This document shows, one piece after another, positions 53,201 through 64,000 of a stretch of DNA of 64,000 nt. The translations under genes were made by a program, and so were the position numbers. Location: contig JBAMDO010000578.1 in NCBI GenBank assembly GCA_037074765.1, positions 558,001-622,000 on the forward strand, in the 5' to 3' direction. Source of the DNA: Mansonella perstans. Its lineage: Eukaryota; Nematoda; Chromadorea; Rhabditida; Onchocercidae. The notes beneath the pieces were generated by a model. The model made no database searches. It was not told where the DNA came from and saw only the letters and a list, made by a program, of their open reading frames with translations. Position 1 is the first letter of the stretch. The number at the start of each line of letters is the position of its first letter.

Positions 53201-53337
53201 TGTTTCAGTTATTAAATAGCGATTATGATGCCCACTATGCTAGAGAAGATTGTGAAGCTTTGCTGAAAATCTGCATAGCATATGGAGAGGAATTTGTGGA
53301 ATATGTGGATAAGCATGCTGTTAAATTTCCATTTTAA
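50248..53337 (+). CDS. TREX-like DEDDh 3'-5' exonuclease
   Basis: Modelled exons: 50248-50434, 50586-50770 (uncertain end), 50848-50868 (uncertain), 51016-51079, 51226-51328, 51426-51498, 51668-51764, 51921-52155, 52374-52502, 52732-52828, 53209-53337; about 439 aa. It belongs to the DnaQ/TREX exonucleases that degrade DNA from 3' ends. All catalytic motifs are visible: Exo I FVFLDVEASGLF (Asp15, Glu17), Exo II IIAHNGLRFDF, and Exo III DYDAHYAREDCEALL with the His and Asp. The end VDKHAVKFPF matches the TREX core end; there is no TREX1-type membrane tail. About 220 residues separate Exo II from Exo III, far more than the roughly 65 in TREX1. The insert is Ser/Lys/Pro-rich and has a basic PAKKKRVRP stretch that could be a nuclear localisation signal. 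Substrate and role in this animal are not known. Exons 2-3 need transcript support. Confidence 0.83.
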
Positions 53338-54376
53338 GAAAGAAGCATAAAGTAATGTATTAAAGTTATCAGCATCCTGTTTATTTTAAAATTTTTCATT
53401 GCATAGGGAAAGTATTGATGCTTTTCTTTCTTGATTGATCTCACAGTTAAGAAGTTGAGAATGCAGTGATTAATGAATTCGATGGGAATTTTTTTTCATC
53501 GTTAATATATTATGTTTTACCAGTCTTTCTTTTCAATTTGTTATCTTTTCATTTATTATTCAAACTTTTCGGTAGAATAAGTGACATAAAAAGAATAAAT
53601 TTTTTGCAGATCATCAACACATAATTAACTTATTTGCTCCGTATGTTAGATTGATTTCAGAGAATAAACAAATTACTGTTGAGGATTGCAAATGCATATA
53701 CTTTCGCGGTTGGTTTAATTTGTGGTTGATGCGAGATTTGAATCATGTATTTATTCTGATGTATCGATGATCATTTAAATTTCTTTTATAGTTTTACATT
53801 TCTTAAGGAAATTAAAATTTCCATAAGAATCCCGTTATTTGCTTCTCAGAAGAACTGTTGTGTTTGTCATTATAATTGTTTGTAAGTGATATTAAAAGGA
53901 TGAGTTTTTTACAGTTCATGTTGTACATATTTGTTAATTTCCTTTTCGCTTCCACTTTTTGCTTCGATGATTTTTTTTTTGTAACCGATAACTGCACTTT
54001 AAAAATATTCATTGGTTCCAATATGGGAAATGATTTTATATTTCATGCTTCTGTTTAATTGTCTATCTTTTGATCTAATTAAACAAAACTTTTCATTTTT
54101 TCCTTGCAAAATTGATATTGTAAAATAGCTCTTCGAATAGTAGAAAATTGAAACAGGTCTGTCAATCTGTTCAATATGCTATCGAATGTGATAGGTGATT
54201 CTTAAAAGAAGCGGAAAATAGAATGACTGATGCCACAGTTGTTTCTGCCTAGTACTGTGTGAAGGAAATGTAATGCTTGAGATTATTATTGTACTGGATA
54301 CTGCTTGTCGCTTGAAAGAACCAGAACCAAAGTTATGATTGAAAAATCAAACATCAAATATCAAGACATTGCCAGA

Positions 54377-54612
54377 GACCGAAAAGTTTTATCGATAAGC
54401 AAGATTCTTTTTGCCAAGGACCGAGAAGTTTTGTCGATAAGCAAGATTCTTTTTGCCAAGGACCGAGAAGTTTTGTCAATAAGCAAGATTCTTTTTGCCA
54501 GGGAGCGAGAAGTTTTGTCGATAAGCAAGATCCTTTTTGCCAGGGAGCGAGAAGTTTTGTCGATAAGCAAGATTCTTTTTGCCAGGGATCGATAAGCAGG
54601 ATTCTTTTTACT
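54377..54612. repeat. 42-bp minisatellite, 5.6 copies, open reading frame on both strands
   Basis: Five full copies start at 54377, 54419, 54461, 54503 and 54545, and a partial copy starts at 54587. Each holds GAAGTTTTGTCGATAAGCAA and ATTCTTTTTGCCA. Forty-two bases is 14 codons, so the + frame reads a 14-residue peptide repeat (REVLSISKILFARE) and the - frame another (LIDKTSRSLAKRIL). The + frame from the first ATG (54335) runs to 54595. No codon-bias, splice or domain evidence shows that it is translated. Confidence 0.9.
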
Positions 54613-54945
54613 TTGCTATGGAATTGGAAGCTTTCCACTGTTTCGGAAGTTACGAGGTTATTCTTAAAACTTATTAAAGTAGAAAGAGAAGAGTGCAGTC
54701 TATTGATTTCTCCAAGAAGTAGCATTCATCATATATAGAACTTTAACATATCGTGTGTATCTCGAGATATTCTACTGTCTCTTGCCAATGCCACAGGTCA
54801 GCAGATACTGATGCTGTAATTGGAAAAATATAAATGATGAGGGAGAGTGCACAGAGTCCGATTTATGTTTAAAGTAAATAAAATTAGATGTATGGATGAT
54901 ACTTGAAATTATTATTCTTTGACTTGTCAGAGTTCGTCCAATGCT

Positions 54946-55364
54946 GAGACTTTCCATAGAAGAGTGTTAATCACAACGACAACAATACTCTTTTTCAGTC
55001 TGTATTATTCATCTCATCCCGAGACTTTCCATAGAAGAGTGCTCGTGATTACAACGACAACAGTACTCTTTTTCAATCTCTACCATTCATCCCATCCCGA
55101 GACTTTCCATAGAAGAGTGTTAATCACAACGACAACAATACTCTTTTTCAGTCTCTACCATTCATTCCATCCCGAGACTTTCCATAGAAGAGTGCTGGTG
55201 ATTACAACGACAGCATTACTCTTTTTTAATCTCTACCATTCATCTCATCTCAAGACTTTCCATAGATGAGTGCTGGTGATCACAACGACAACAGTACTCT
55301 TTTTCAGTCTGTACCATTCATCTCATCCTGAAACTTTTCATCGATCAATCTCCACCGTTCATCC
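54946..55364. repeat. 75/78-bp alternating minisatellite
   Basis: Copies at 54946-55020 (75), 55021-55098 (78), 55099-55173 (75), 55174-55251 (78), 55252-55329 (78) and a decayed remnant to about 55364. Each begins with GAGACTTTCCATAGAAGAGT. The 75/78 alternation makes a 153-base dimer. The + frame stays open over four copies as ETFHRRVL(V)ITTTT, then a TGA in copy 5 closes it. Confidence 0.9.
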
Positions 55365-56653
55365 CATATCTATTGATAATTAGTCCTAATTACCGCGATA
55401 TTGAATGAATGAGAGCTGAGAGATAATTTCGGTTTTTTTCCTACTGCAACTATATGTACTCGTTATGCTTCTCAAGCTGTAATGTTCATAACTCCATTCT
55501 CTCTTTTCATTGCTTATCGGTCGGTTTTCTATTGCTATCTAATCATCCATCCATCTATCCCATCCATCGTATCCATCATTATCGTTGTTTCAGATGGCAT
55601 AGCTGATATGGTTGTGTTGAAGTTGTCAGCGCCCGAGACAATGCCATATCTTTTGCCAGTTCATTGGTCACTCAAGGCCGAGCAATGAATGAATGACATT
55701 TTTAGAGTACAATTTTACCATTCAATGATTTTTGTTAAATTTTAGTTTCAAATACATACATATAAATATATATGTATATGTTGCGTTATCTTTTTTTTTT
55801 CCTTTCATTTTCCCTAATGATTTAACAAAATTTAATTAGTTGATAATTGTACACAAATGACAATATAATCAAAAGAAAAATGATTTAAAAAAAAAAAAAA
55901 AGAGCAAAAAAGAATAAATATGTGAAATAAATTAGAATACATAAATTAAGCAAGTAATAAAAGATAGAATAAATTTCATGCTTTTCATTTTATATTTTTT
56001 AGCAAATTTTTTTTTTAAGCATAAATTTTTCTCTTTTAATTCTTTCAAATATATCCTATAAATGTTAGGCAATTTTTTTTTTTCCTTTTTCTACTTCATT
56101 GAATTATTTGCATCAAATTAATGTTAATAATTACATTTATAAATAATATTGATGAAGTCGATGAAGTTGTTGAATTGCTTTGGAAAAAAAGACAAAGATA
56201 ACAAACATATATGAATGAAGTGTTAATATTCCAGTTGATAATTTGATGCTAAAATGAATATATTTATTTATTTTTTTTTTTTTATAATTATTTCAAATTT
56301 AAAATGGGAAAATTTTATAAACAAATTCGAGATTTGCAAATTGTATGGATAAATTTTTTAAAACTTTCAAAATTTAGGTTAAATTGAATCAATATAGGAA
56401 ACAATTTTATTGCAGAATTGAGATAATTTATTTTTAATCGTTTTCGATGATATGTTGCTATACATTATTATTCAATTGTTCCTCATGTTCCTCATTTGAG
56501 CGTGTATCCCTGCATTCGCTGTATCAACAACTACTCATCTGTTGGATTTCTCTAAGCAATCAATACTACATCTTTTTCAATGCTTTGAATTTTTGCGAAA
56601 AATTTCTGTGTCTCCCATAAAGACGTACATGCGATTATTTTTCTTTTTTGGAA

Positions 56654-58856
56654 ATGGCTTATTACAATGCAAACGTACAACCGGAATTATTTGATTCCAT
56701 TCAGGTACGTGAAAAAAAATTATTTGATTCCATTCATGTACGTGAATATTATAAAGTGATATATTTTTGCTTATTTTTAAATTTCACATTTTTCAGGGTT
56801 AACTAACTATTGCTCCTTTACTCATCACTACCGTATCACGACACATCTTATTGCATATAGGTTGCATACGGATACGGCAATACGCAATGGGTGATGTGAT
56901 TGAGTTAATGAGTTTTGCAATGTAGTGAAGAGGAGGACTGATTGATGAGACACTGAGAATTTTAGGTGACCATTGGGTGATCTCAGTGATTTTATGTAAA
57001 GGTGGTGATCAAGTTAAGGTCACTTCAATTTTTGAAATTGAATAATTTTAACTGAAAAAATCTATTAATATATCTTATTTGTTATTGGGAGAGTAACGTT
57101 AAGTTTTATTGAGTTATTTTAATGATTTTTTAAAAATATGCTAACTAATTTAAATAAAGCCTATCAATGCTTATACAAATAAATTATTTTTATTTTTCTA
57201 ACTCTGTTATTGAAATTTTCAATTGCTGTTTTTCTCATACTAAGCAGCTAAAATATTTCTTTTTTTTCTTTACTTCTAGGCAACAGTTGTCGTTGAAAAG
57301 TTTGAAGATGACGAATTAACAGAGGAGATGCAAGAATCTTCTGACAGTGAAAGTGAAATTGAACTATCCGTCTATGAAAGGCGAAGGGAGTTGAATGCTT
57401 GGCGAACTGTGTTAACTGAGAGGCTTTTCATCGATGTAAAAAAGAAGCTTTATGCTGAGAAATTAAAACAGGTATTTCTTTCTCATCATTTGCCACTTTC
57501 TCACCGCTCTAAGTAAAGCTTATAAACCGTAATTATATATCTCATGCATAAGCAGTAGCTTAATAGCTTTGACAGATTAGATTAGGTTTTGAGATAGATT
57601 TGGGACGAAGTTTGTTTTATATTTTCGTTTAATTAGTATAAGGTAATTCATTGCTTCCATTTATTTTAGCTGGAAAAGAGACAAGCTGAAGTTTTGAGCC
57701 AAGAGGCGGTAGATTTTATCAAGAAGAAAGAAGAAATCCTTAAGGAATATCATGATAGACTGCAGGTAAAGCATTGCGCAGTTTTGCAAAATTTATAGAA
57801 TCCTGTATTTCCCAATAAAGAAGGGGGAGGAATTTTATCCTGAATTTATATTTTTCCTGGTTCCATTCTGCAATGCTAGTGTAACGAAGTTTTTTTATAG
57901 GGTTTTACGACAACTCTCACGATTTCTCCCTCTCCCTATCAGGAATATAAAAACGCAGAAGAGATAATGATATAAAATGAATGGTAATGCAAAAAATTGA
58001 TGATTTCTCAGGTTCCTTTCCTAGTTAGGTAAAACTTTTTGTGCAAAGAAATGTGCGTGAACTTGTTAGTTAGTTTCAGTATTCTTATGATTTGAGCTCA
58101 GTAATTTCAGTATATCGAAGTTATTCGGGCTTTACGAACTGAATCTTTGAGAAGGCGTACTATTGGTCAGTTGGATTGTGCCCAGCAGAATTTGAATAAT
58201 AATAAACAAATGGCTTATGAAAGGATTGAGACAGATATTTGGACAAGAATGCGAAAGCTAGATGATGATATGAAAAGGTGCACAAGGGAGTATATAACTT
58301 TTTGTCAAGGTGATGTATTTCCCCATTTTTCTCTTTTCTAGTTTTTTTTTAGTAAAATGTCCATGGCGCTGTCTTTGTTATTCTAGAAGTATATAATTCT
58401 TCTGAAAACCTGAAACAAATCAAGGAGGGGAAAAGAAGGAAAGAAGAGAAATGTGTCTTGAATCAAATACCATGTCCAAAGACAGAACCAGTTAATGCTG
58501 TGATATTTCTGCACATCATGCCCAAATGTGCCAGTTAATGCTGTGATATTTCTGCACATCATGCCCAAATGTGCCACTTAATGCTGTGATATTTCTGAAC
58601 ATCATGCCCAAATGTGCCAGTTAATGTTGTGATATTTTTCCACATTGTTGCAATTATTTTAGAATTCGAACGAAGTAAGGAACGAGAACGGAGGAAACGA
58701 AAGCGTTTTCCAGTGGCAAGTGTAATTGAGCGGTTATTGGGTGATGCCGTTTCCTCGCTAATGGATCCATACAATGAAAATGTTGATGAGGATCTGTATG
58801 TTTGTGAACAGGCTTTAAAAGCTGTAAATGGGCGAGAAAACCAACAATATCAATAG
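56654..58856 (+). CDS. BRMS1/SDS3-like subunit of the Sin3-HDAC corepressor complex
   Basis: Five exons (56654-56704, 57280-57471, 57670-57765, 58111-58309, 58663-58856) join in phase to about 243 aa, close to BRMS1 (246). The N-terminus is acidic and serine-rich (EESSDSESEIE-type, near 57325-57360). It leads into YERRRELNAWRTVLTERLF and VKKKLYAEKLKQLEKRQAEV, a long coiled coil that continues through EYHDRLQYIEVIRALRTESL. This arrangement (acidic head, RRR, coiled coil, later AYERIETDIWTRMRKLDDDMKR) is that of the Sds3/BRMS1 family, which bridges Sin3 and histone deacetylases in nuclear repression. The basic ERERRKRKRF fits nuclear localisation. The first intron starts with a duplicated splice donor that could add 11 in-frame residues. 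The last intron is partly built of a 43-bp tandem repeat and holds an open segment (58387-58487). Similarity is moderate; BRMS1 and SDS3 cannot be told apart here. Confidence 0.75.
56687..56746 (+). repeat. Local duplication of an exon end and its splice donor
   Basis: The stretch ATTATTTGATTCCATTCA-gGTACGTGAA at the end of exon 1 is repeated about 33 bases downstream with one change (CAG to CAT before GTACGT). Both copies carry a GTACGT donor. Use of the second would keep frame and add 11 codons (VREKKLFDSIH). Confidence 0.85.
58488..58650. repeat. 43-bp tandem repeat in the last intron of the BRMS1-like gene
   Basis: Three full copies (about 58488, 58531 and 58574) and a diverged partial copy from 58617 share CCAGTTAATGCTGTGATATT and CATCATGCCCAAATGTG. 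The partial copy ends about 12 bases before the final splice acceptor, so the array makes up most of the intron's 3' half. Confidence 0.9.
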
Positions 58857-60647
58857 ATTTATCAACATCTGCTAAGCTGTAGAAAATTCGGATTTCTTAT
58901 CAACATTTCTGTACTATTTCTCGTATTTCTCAAGTAAGTCTTGAGTTTTCCTCTTGATGCAAAAGATATAAATGCTTGAATTGGTTGAAATGCAAGAAGA
59001 AGCAGTATTTTGTCGTTCCTTACTTGAAAAGAACTGTGAGATCTGGAATTTATTAATGTTCGTATCTTATTTAGACAATAGAAAGAAGTCTTGAACATAT
59101 GCTAGAAATAAGTTCTAAGCCAATTAAGAGATTGTGTTCAGCTAAAAGAATAAAATGAATTTCAGGGCAAAAAGGACTGTTTCGCTTCACCGAAATACAA
59201 AATACTCAGCAACTAAATGCAAGCTCAAGTTAGCAAAATTATGAATTAATTGTTCATACGCATGAAAACGTTAATTTGTTACTTCAGTTTTCTTTAATGC
59301 ACATTAATATTGCAGGCTATGGGTCCATGCATTAGAAGTTACACTTTTTGAATAGATAGGGCGCAGTGAGACAATGTTTCAGCTACGAATTTGAGCTCGG
59401 ATCCTATTTCGAAAACAATAACAAATTGGACATACATCAGTTACTGAAATCTTAAATGCGAATTGTCGGTATTAAAATATAATCTCTTCTGTTTTGGTTA
59501 AGTGGGCTTAAACTTGTGCTATTGAACCGTTTATATTTTTTTGATTTGTCTAATCCATTTTGATTATGCTCTCATTTCTTCTGTATATATATGTTATGTC
59601 GAGCAGAAATTATTAATATTTTGGTAACGATAGAGAACTTATTTCAATAATTCACTAGTGTAAAAAATAAATCGATTGATTACATCGAATAATGTAGAAA
59701 GTACGAAAAGATAGAATTGTGATAATCTGTTGACAAGTAATGTATATTGCTGGAAGTTTGATTTTCTGAATTTTTCATTTTATGCTATGTTTAAGCAACT
59801 TCTATTTTGAATCGTGTTGTGGAATGGTTGCCATAATGAAAGTTTTATTTACTAAGCAATTATTCCATGAAAAATTGCTTGTGTTTAAATATTCGAGTAG
59901 CTTTTTTTCTCTAGTCGAGACTGTAAGCTATTATCTTTAATTCTTATTGTGTTTATTTTGTCATCCTTGCGGTATTCATTATTTATAAGAGCAGAAGAAG
60001 GTAAGCTCGACGGATTCCAAGTTTCTTAAATATTGAAAAAGTGCGGTGATTGTATCAGTGGTTGTATCAATCGCGTTTGGAATATTTACTCAAGTTGTTG
60101 TTTAACTGAACTACTTTTATAAATGCGAGGTTAATTTAACCCATTACATTTTACTAGACAATATTGCTAGAAACTTTTTTAAGATACCAGTGCTTTTTTT
60201 TTTTAAGATACTTCTTATCTTTCTTTTCTTTTTTGTTTGTTATTGTGTACATGTATCAAAAAAAAAGTGTTGAATATTTTCGTCGTATAAAAGAAGTAAA
60301 AATATTGGATCAACTCATCCTGTATCAGTATTTATCTGGAACAAAATATAGGGATAGCGTCTTTTTTTTTTAGATGATAGGGAAGATTTACCGTTTTGGG
60401 TAAAGAGAGCATTGGTATTTTCGATTATCTTCTTCCCAAAGTAGCTACTACTATTTTGATCGAATTTGATAGTTCAATACTTTTTGTGTAGTTTTGTTTT
60501 CTTAAACTATGGTATTAGTGCTTCCTATAACGGTGTGGTGCCAAATTTTTAATACCGTAACATATTTATCAGTAGATCTGTAGTAAATAGTAAGTGTAGT
60601 AATATTTTCTTTATCAATTGTCACTTATGGAAATGAGGTTTTCCAGG
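58857..60647. other. Intergenic region, no gene recognised
   Basis: About 1.8 kb. AATAAA at 59149-59154 is the likely polyadenylation signal of the BRMS1-like gene. The frame at 60164-60373 is Phe/Tyr-rich with no domain. A TTTTCCAG acceptor sits one base before the next start codon. Confidence 0.55.
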
Positions 60648-63600
60648 ATGAATGAAAAAGTTGGGGTACAGTCTATTGAACTTCAGAAATTGATTTCTGG
60701 TGGTATGACTGTTGTTTGTGCAGGAAATGATGAAAATTCAAATCCTCAATCTCCAGTAGCAATTGATATTACTGATCACTTTTTTATGGAATGTGAAAGT
60801 GAGTTTCACATATTTACCGCTCTTATAATGATTTAGGGTTTTTGAATTTTATCAAGAAAACAGTACGATTGGAAGAAAAGGAAAGAAAAGAAAAAAAAGT
60901 ATCTGTTGAAATGTTCAGAGCTAGTTTAAAGAAGAATAGTAAAGAGAAAGTTCAAGTTACCGTTGAAATGAAGCTTAGTAGTAACATTGCTAATTCTTCC
61001 ATATGAAATTTTTAGAATTAGATAATGGAGAACTAGTAATGGCTGATGATTTCCAATTATCGGAAGCAATGAGTGCAATAGGTTGGTTCTTTACTTATTT
61101 CGATCGGTCATCATCTGACATTTGGATTGTGAACAGTATTGTAAAACTTTTTTATTTTTGTTTTTAACCTATCAAGATTAGTAATTTTTTGCATTCGAAC
61201 TGGGCCTTGTTCAATTTTTTTGCAAAGGATTCATAACATTTTAAAAAAAAAGTTGTAGAGCTTATGGATCCGAAGATGGATATTGGGATGAAACCTTTTG
61301 ATCCGTCGATAACTTTTGAGAGTTTAGTTGCAACTGGTCGCCTGAACGTCACCAATATGAATGAGCGAGAGATGATAGCAACAATGGACGCCATGTTAGC
61401 TTCATTAATTTCCTGGCTTGAAGGGAATTCTATTGCACAAACGGTGAGCATTAGAATCCTTAAGTGAAAAAATACATTTCTAAAAAGTTTTTCACGTGTT
61501 TTTTGACTTCAAAACAAAGCTATACGTTGTTGTATTAAAACTTATTTGGAAAAACACAAGGTTACTACATTTGAGTTTAAATTTTAAATACTAAGACTTT
61601 ATTTTATTGTTCGACCTTATCGTTATGATAGCTATATTAAGTGGAGATAAATATTCCTTGAGAATATTTATCCGCCGATATTTTCCATTTCTGAAATTAT
61701 CTCAATATATTTGATCACATTTCGCAGTTGCTGACATGTGTTTTCCTAAATCATATGGATTCAGTAACCGATTCTGTGTTATCAGCTTTTTCATATGGTA
61801 TCTTGGAGCTTACTACAGTTTTTCGTCACATTATACAGATGGCATCTGTTTATGAAGAAGTACGCACCTGGATTTGAAATCTTCATTGTATAACACTTTC
61901 TTCAGGATCGTTTTTTTTAAAATACTTTTAATCAGAACAAAAAATGACATTTGAGCTGTTGCAGTAATTTCCAGAATTCATTCACAGAGATAATTTCATC
62001 AGAACTTCACAAGTTGAAGATAGTACAAGGGCTTTTTTTAGCAAAGCTAAGTCGGATTTCTGCAATGCTTAAATTAATCTTGTTGATAATTAAAAATTTG
62101 AATTTAGACATCTAATTTCTAATAATTAACGTATTTATTCTTCTCTAATTTCTTATCAGAGAACTTTTGCGATCCTGGTCACTTTAAGGCATAAGCTTTG
62201 TATTAGTGGGCGCAAAATTATCCCAATCCATTTAGGAAGATTTTAATGGGTATGTAGCACAGTTTCATCTGTTGCCGATACCGAAGTTGACCAGCTCACT
62301 GAAAGCAGCTGAAATTGATTTGCAAAGAAGAATAAAAGTGAGTTTATTTCACTGTTTTAAAACAATCACGAATTTATAAGCAGTTAGTTTGGTCGAAAAA
62401 ACTTGATTTCCAGTAAAGGAATAAACCAAAATATAATCTATTTTTGAATAGAAACGATACCAAATTAGATGATCGAAATTGATGCATTTAATGTTGATAA
62501 TTCGTAAACTTTTGCAAGACATTATCCATTATAGAAAGGATGCTTTTTATTGCAGCAAAAGCCAGCTAATCAGGAATTACTGGATGCTGTGTTAAATCGC
62601 ATACAATTCATTCGATTTATGCTTCTTTCACTCAGTTTATTGGTTCAGTCCCCCACTAATTCTTGTTCCCGATCAAATTCCCATAATTGTTTCAGGTACT
62701 GCAAGGATTCTGAGAAATAGATATCTTCAATATATTACTTGAGCAACAGTTTATGAAAAAAAATCTATTCTATTGCATTTTTACATCCATCAATTAGGGA
62801 AAGTTATAAATTTCATTACCGACTCAATGATTTTGAGTTTTTATTTAATTAAAATGTAGCAAGCTATAGGCCTAATCTGGAAGAATGTGCTTTACATTTG
62901 AACATTGTTTGCCTGTTATTGGACAAGATGGAATCAACTCTGTCTTTGGGATTGCAACCACTGGAAAAGAATGATGGTATCTTCCATATTGCTTCTATTT
63001 GTTTGATCTCGATTTCCCACTTAGAGATTTCATCTGAAATTTTGATCATGTATTTGAAATATCAGACTTTCGACATTTTTGGCAATGAGTTATTGAAAAA
63101 TTAATTTTTACGTTTTCCTTCAGGAGATTATGCTTGGTTACCATCATTCGAACCCGATATAAACAGAAGGCAATTACCGCCAACATTTCCACGTATTACA
63201 AAGATAATAAATCGGGCAGGAACTATCCGATATTTAAAAAAAATTTGTTCAAAAATTTCATCTCTCACAACTGAATTGCCTGCAAAAGTTTCAAATATTG
63301 AAGACATCATTGTAATTTTTTCACTTTTTTATGAGAACAAGAGTTATTAAAAAAGATATAATTTGTAAGAGTTTTTGTAACTTGCTCATTCTCATTTGCT
63401 CTCATTTCAGATTGAGTTTGGGAATAATGAATTAAGGCTTTATAGTCGTTTAAATGATATATAAAAGTATTGCATTCTACGGCAAGCAAGTTAGGAATTA
63501 GAAACTAGGGAAGTATATATGTAATTGATTTAAAATTTTGTACTCAATCAATTTTTAGGATTACTTGCGGACCTTTAGCTTAGCAGACAGCTGTGTATTG

Positions 63601-64000
63601 TCTCGTTCGCTACTGCAGATGGTCCTATTTCCGAGTGATGACAATCTTTTGGGTCGTGTTCATCTCTCTTCCGTTATTGTTGATTCAATTCGCATGTTTG
63701 CTGCACCACCAGTGCTTGATTCAATGTAGATATTGTTTAAGCTTTTGAAATATAGGCACTTATTTTATTTCTTGATAAATTCCAGACAACTGTGTAGAGT
63801 TTTCCTGAATAGATCTTTGATTTTCTATATATATAATGGAGAGATTATTCCTTTTTGGATGGTTTGAAATTAAAAAGTCTCGTGCCTTTTATTTAGGAAT
63901 CATTGTTATTGCAGCATTTATTGGGCTTGAATGATTTTTGATTTTGTTGCAGAAGTCAGGCATTCACTGTAGAACAATGTCGTGAATGCTGGGAAGAATT
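60648..64000 (+). CDS. NAA35: NAA35/Mak10, auxiliary subunit of the NatC N-terminal acetyltransferase (3' end missing)
   Basis: Ten exons fit in phase up to the window edge: 60648-60798, 61016-61081, 61259-61443, 61728-61859, 62236-62337, 62556-62695, 62864-62976, 63124-63311, 63559-63725 and 63953 onward. The family signature ELMDPKMDIGM (73-83) is present, followed by WLEGNSIAQTLLTCVF, FSYGILELTTVFRHII and NRIQFIRFMLLSLSLL. NAA35 holds the catalytic NAA30 and NAA38 on the ribosome so that NatC acetylates Met-Leu/Ile/Phe N-termini. The chosen start follows TTTTCCAG by one base, suggesting trans-splicing there; two in-frame ATGs upstream (60627 and 60633) are alternatives. About 400 residues are present; the family runs to about 700, so the gene continues to the right. 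Confidence 0.92.

Larger units (their letters stand above)
53338..56653. other. Intergenic region with two frame-preserving minisatellites
   Basis: About 3.3 kb. AATAAA at 53663-53668 may end the exonuclease transcript. Two arrays with codon-multiple units lie at 54377-54612 and 54946-55364. The rest is AT-rich with short A/T runs, and no domain-bearing frame was seen. The frame 55482-55688 has no recognisable similarity. Confidence 0.5.

Noticed and set aside
54377..55364. CRISPR-like array
   Set aside because: The units are contiguous tandem repeats without unique spacers, in a eukaryotic genome with introns.
55482..55688. 68-codon frame after the 75/78-bp array
   Set aside because: No similarity recognised and no link in frame to the repeat frame, which is closed by a TGA.

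Overview
The window is AT-rich eukaryotic DNA carrying ten multi-exon protein genes, all on the + strand. The introns are short to medium (about 80-750 bases) with GT...AG ends and TTTTAG/TTTTCAG acceptors. Acceptor-like sites without a matching donor lie just upstream of several start codons, as expected for spliced-leader trans-splicing. With the protein content, this points to a nematode, most likely clade III (spirurid/filarial-like). The species is my inference. No viral, bacterial or autonomous transposon genes were seen.

Layout: 236-3106 casein-kinase-1/TTBK-like kinase; 3107-7978 non-coding, with a GT-rich microsatellite and a 44/24-bp minisatellite; 7979-15219 GW182/TNRC6-type miRNA silencing scaffold; 15220-20128 non-coding, probably including a long 3' UTR; 20129-26223 CPSF-73 mRNA 3'-end endonuclease; 26224-30493 non-coding; 30494-35830 polypeptide GalNAc-transferase (GALNT2/gly-4 type); 37734-38915 p24/TMED4-9 cargo protein; 40110-43340 membrane-anchored atypical short-chain dehydrogenase; 45116-48916 mitochondrial dihydrolipoamide succinyltransferase (DLST); 50248-53337 TREX-like DEDDh 3'-5' exonuclease; 53338-56653 non-coding with two codon-multiple minisatellites; 56654-58856 BRMS1/SDS3-like Sin3-HDAC subunit; 60648 to past the right edge, NAA35/Mak10 NatC subunit (partial).

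The genes are housekeeping functions from different pathways: mRNA processing and silencing, secretory pathway, TCA cycle, chromatin and N-terminal acetylation. They do not form an evident pathway cluster. Intergenic gaps of 1.2-4.9 kb argue against one tight operon. I built exon models by hand from splice signals and checked phase at every junction. All models close except DLST, which has one phase break and one acceptor that is not AG, and the second and third exons of the TREX-like gene, which are uncertain.

The points most worth a second look are: the unusual splice junctions in DLST; local tandem duplications that copy a start region (SDR) and a splice donor (BRMS1-like); the altered SDR catalytic motifs; a 301-bp inverted-repeat-bounded segment in a GALNT intron; frame-preserving minisatellites at 54.4-55.3 kb; and a nematode GW182 that keeps an RRM-like C-terminus. 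I did not find a clearly new multi-gene system.
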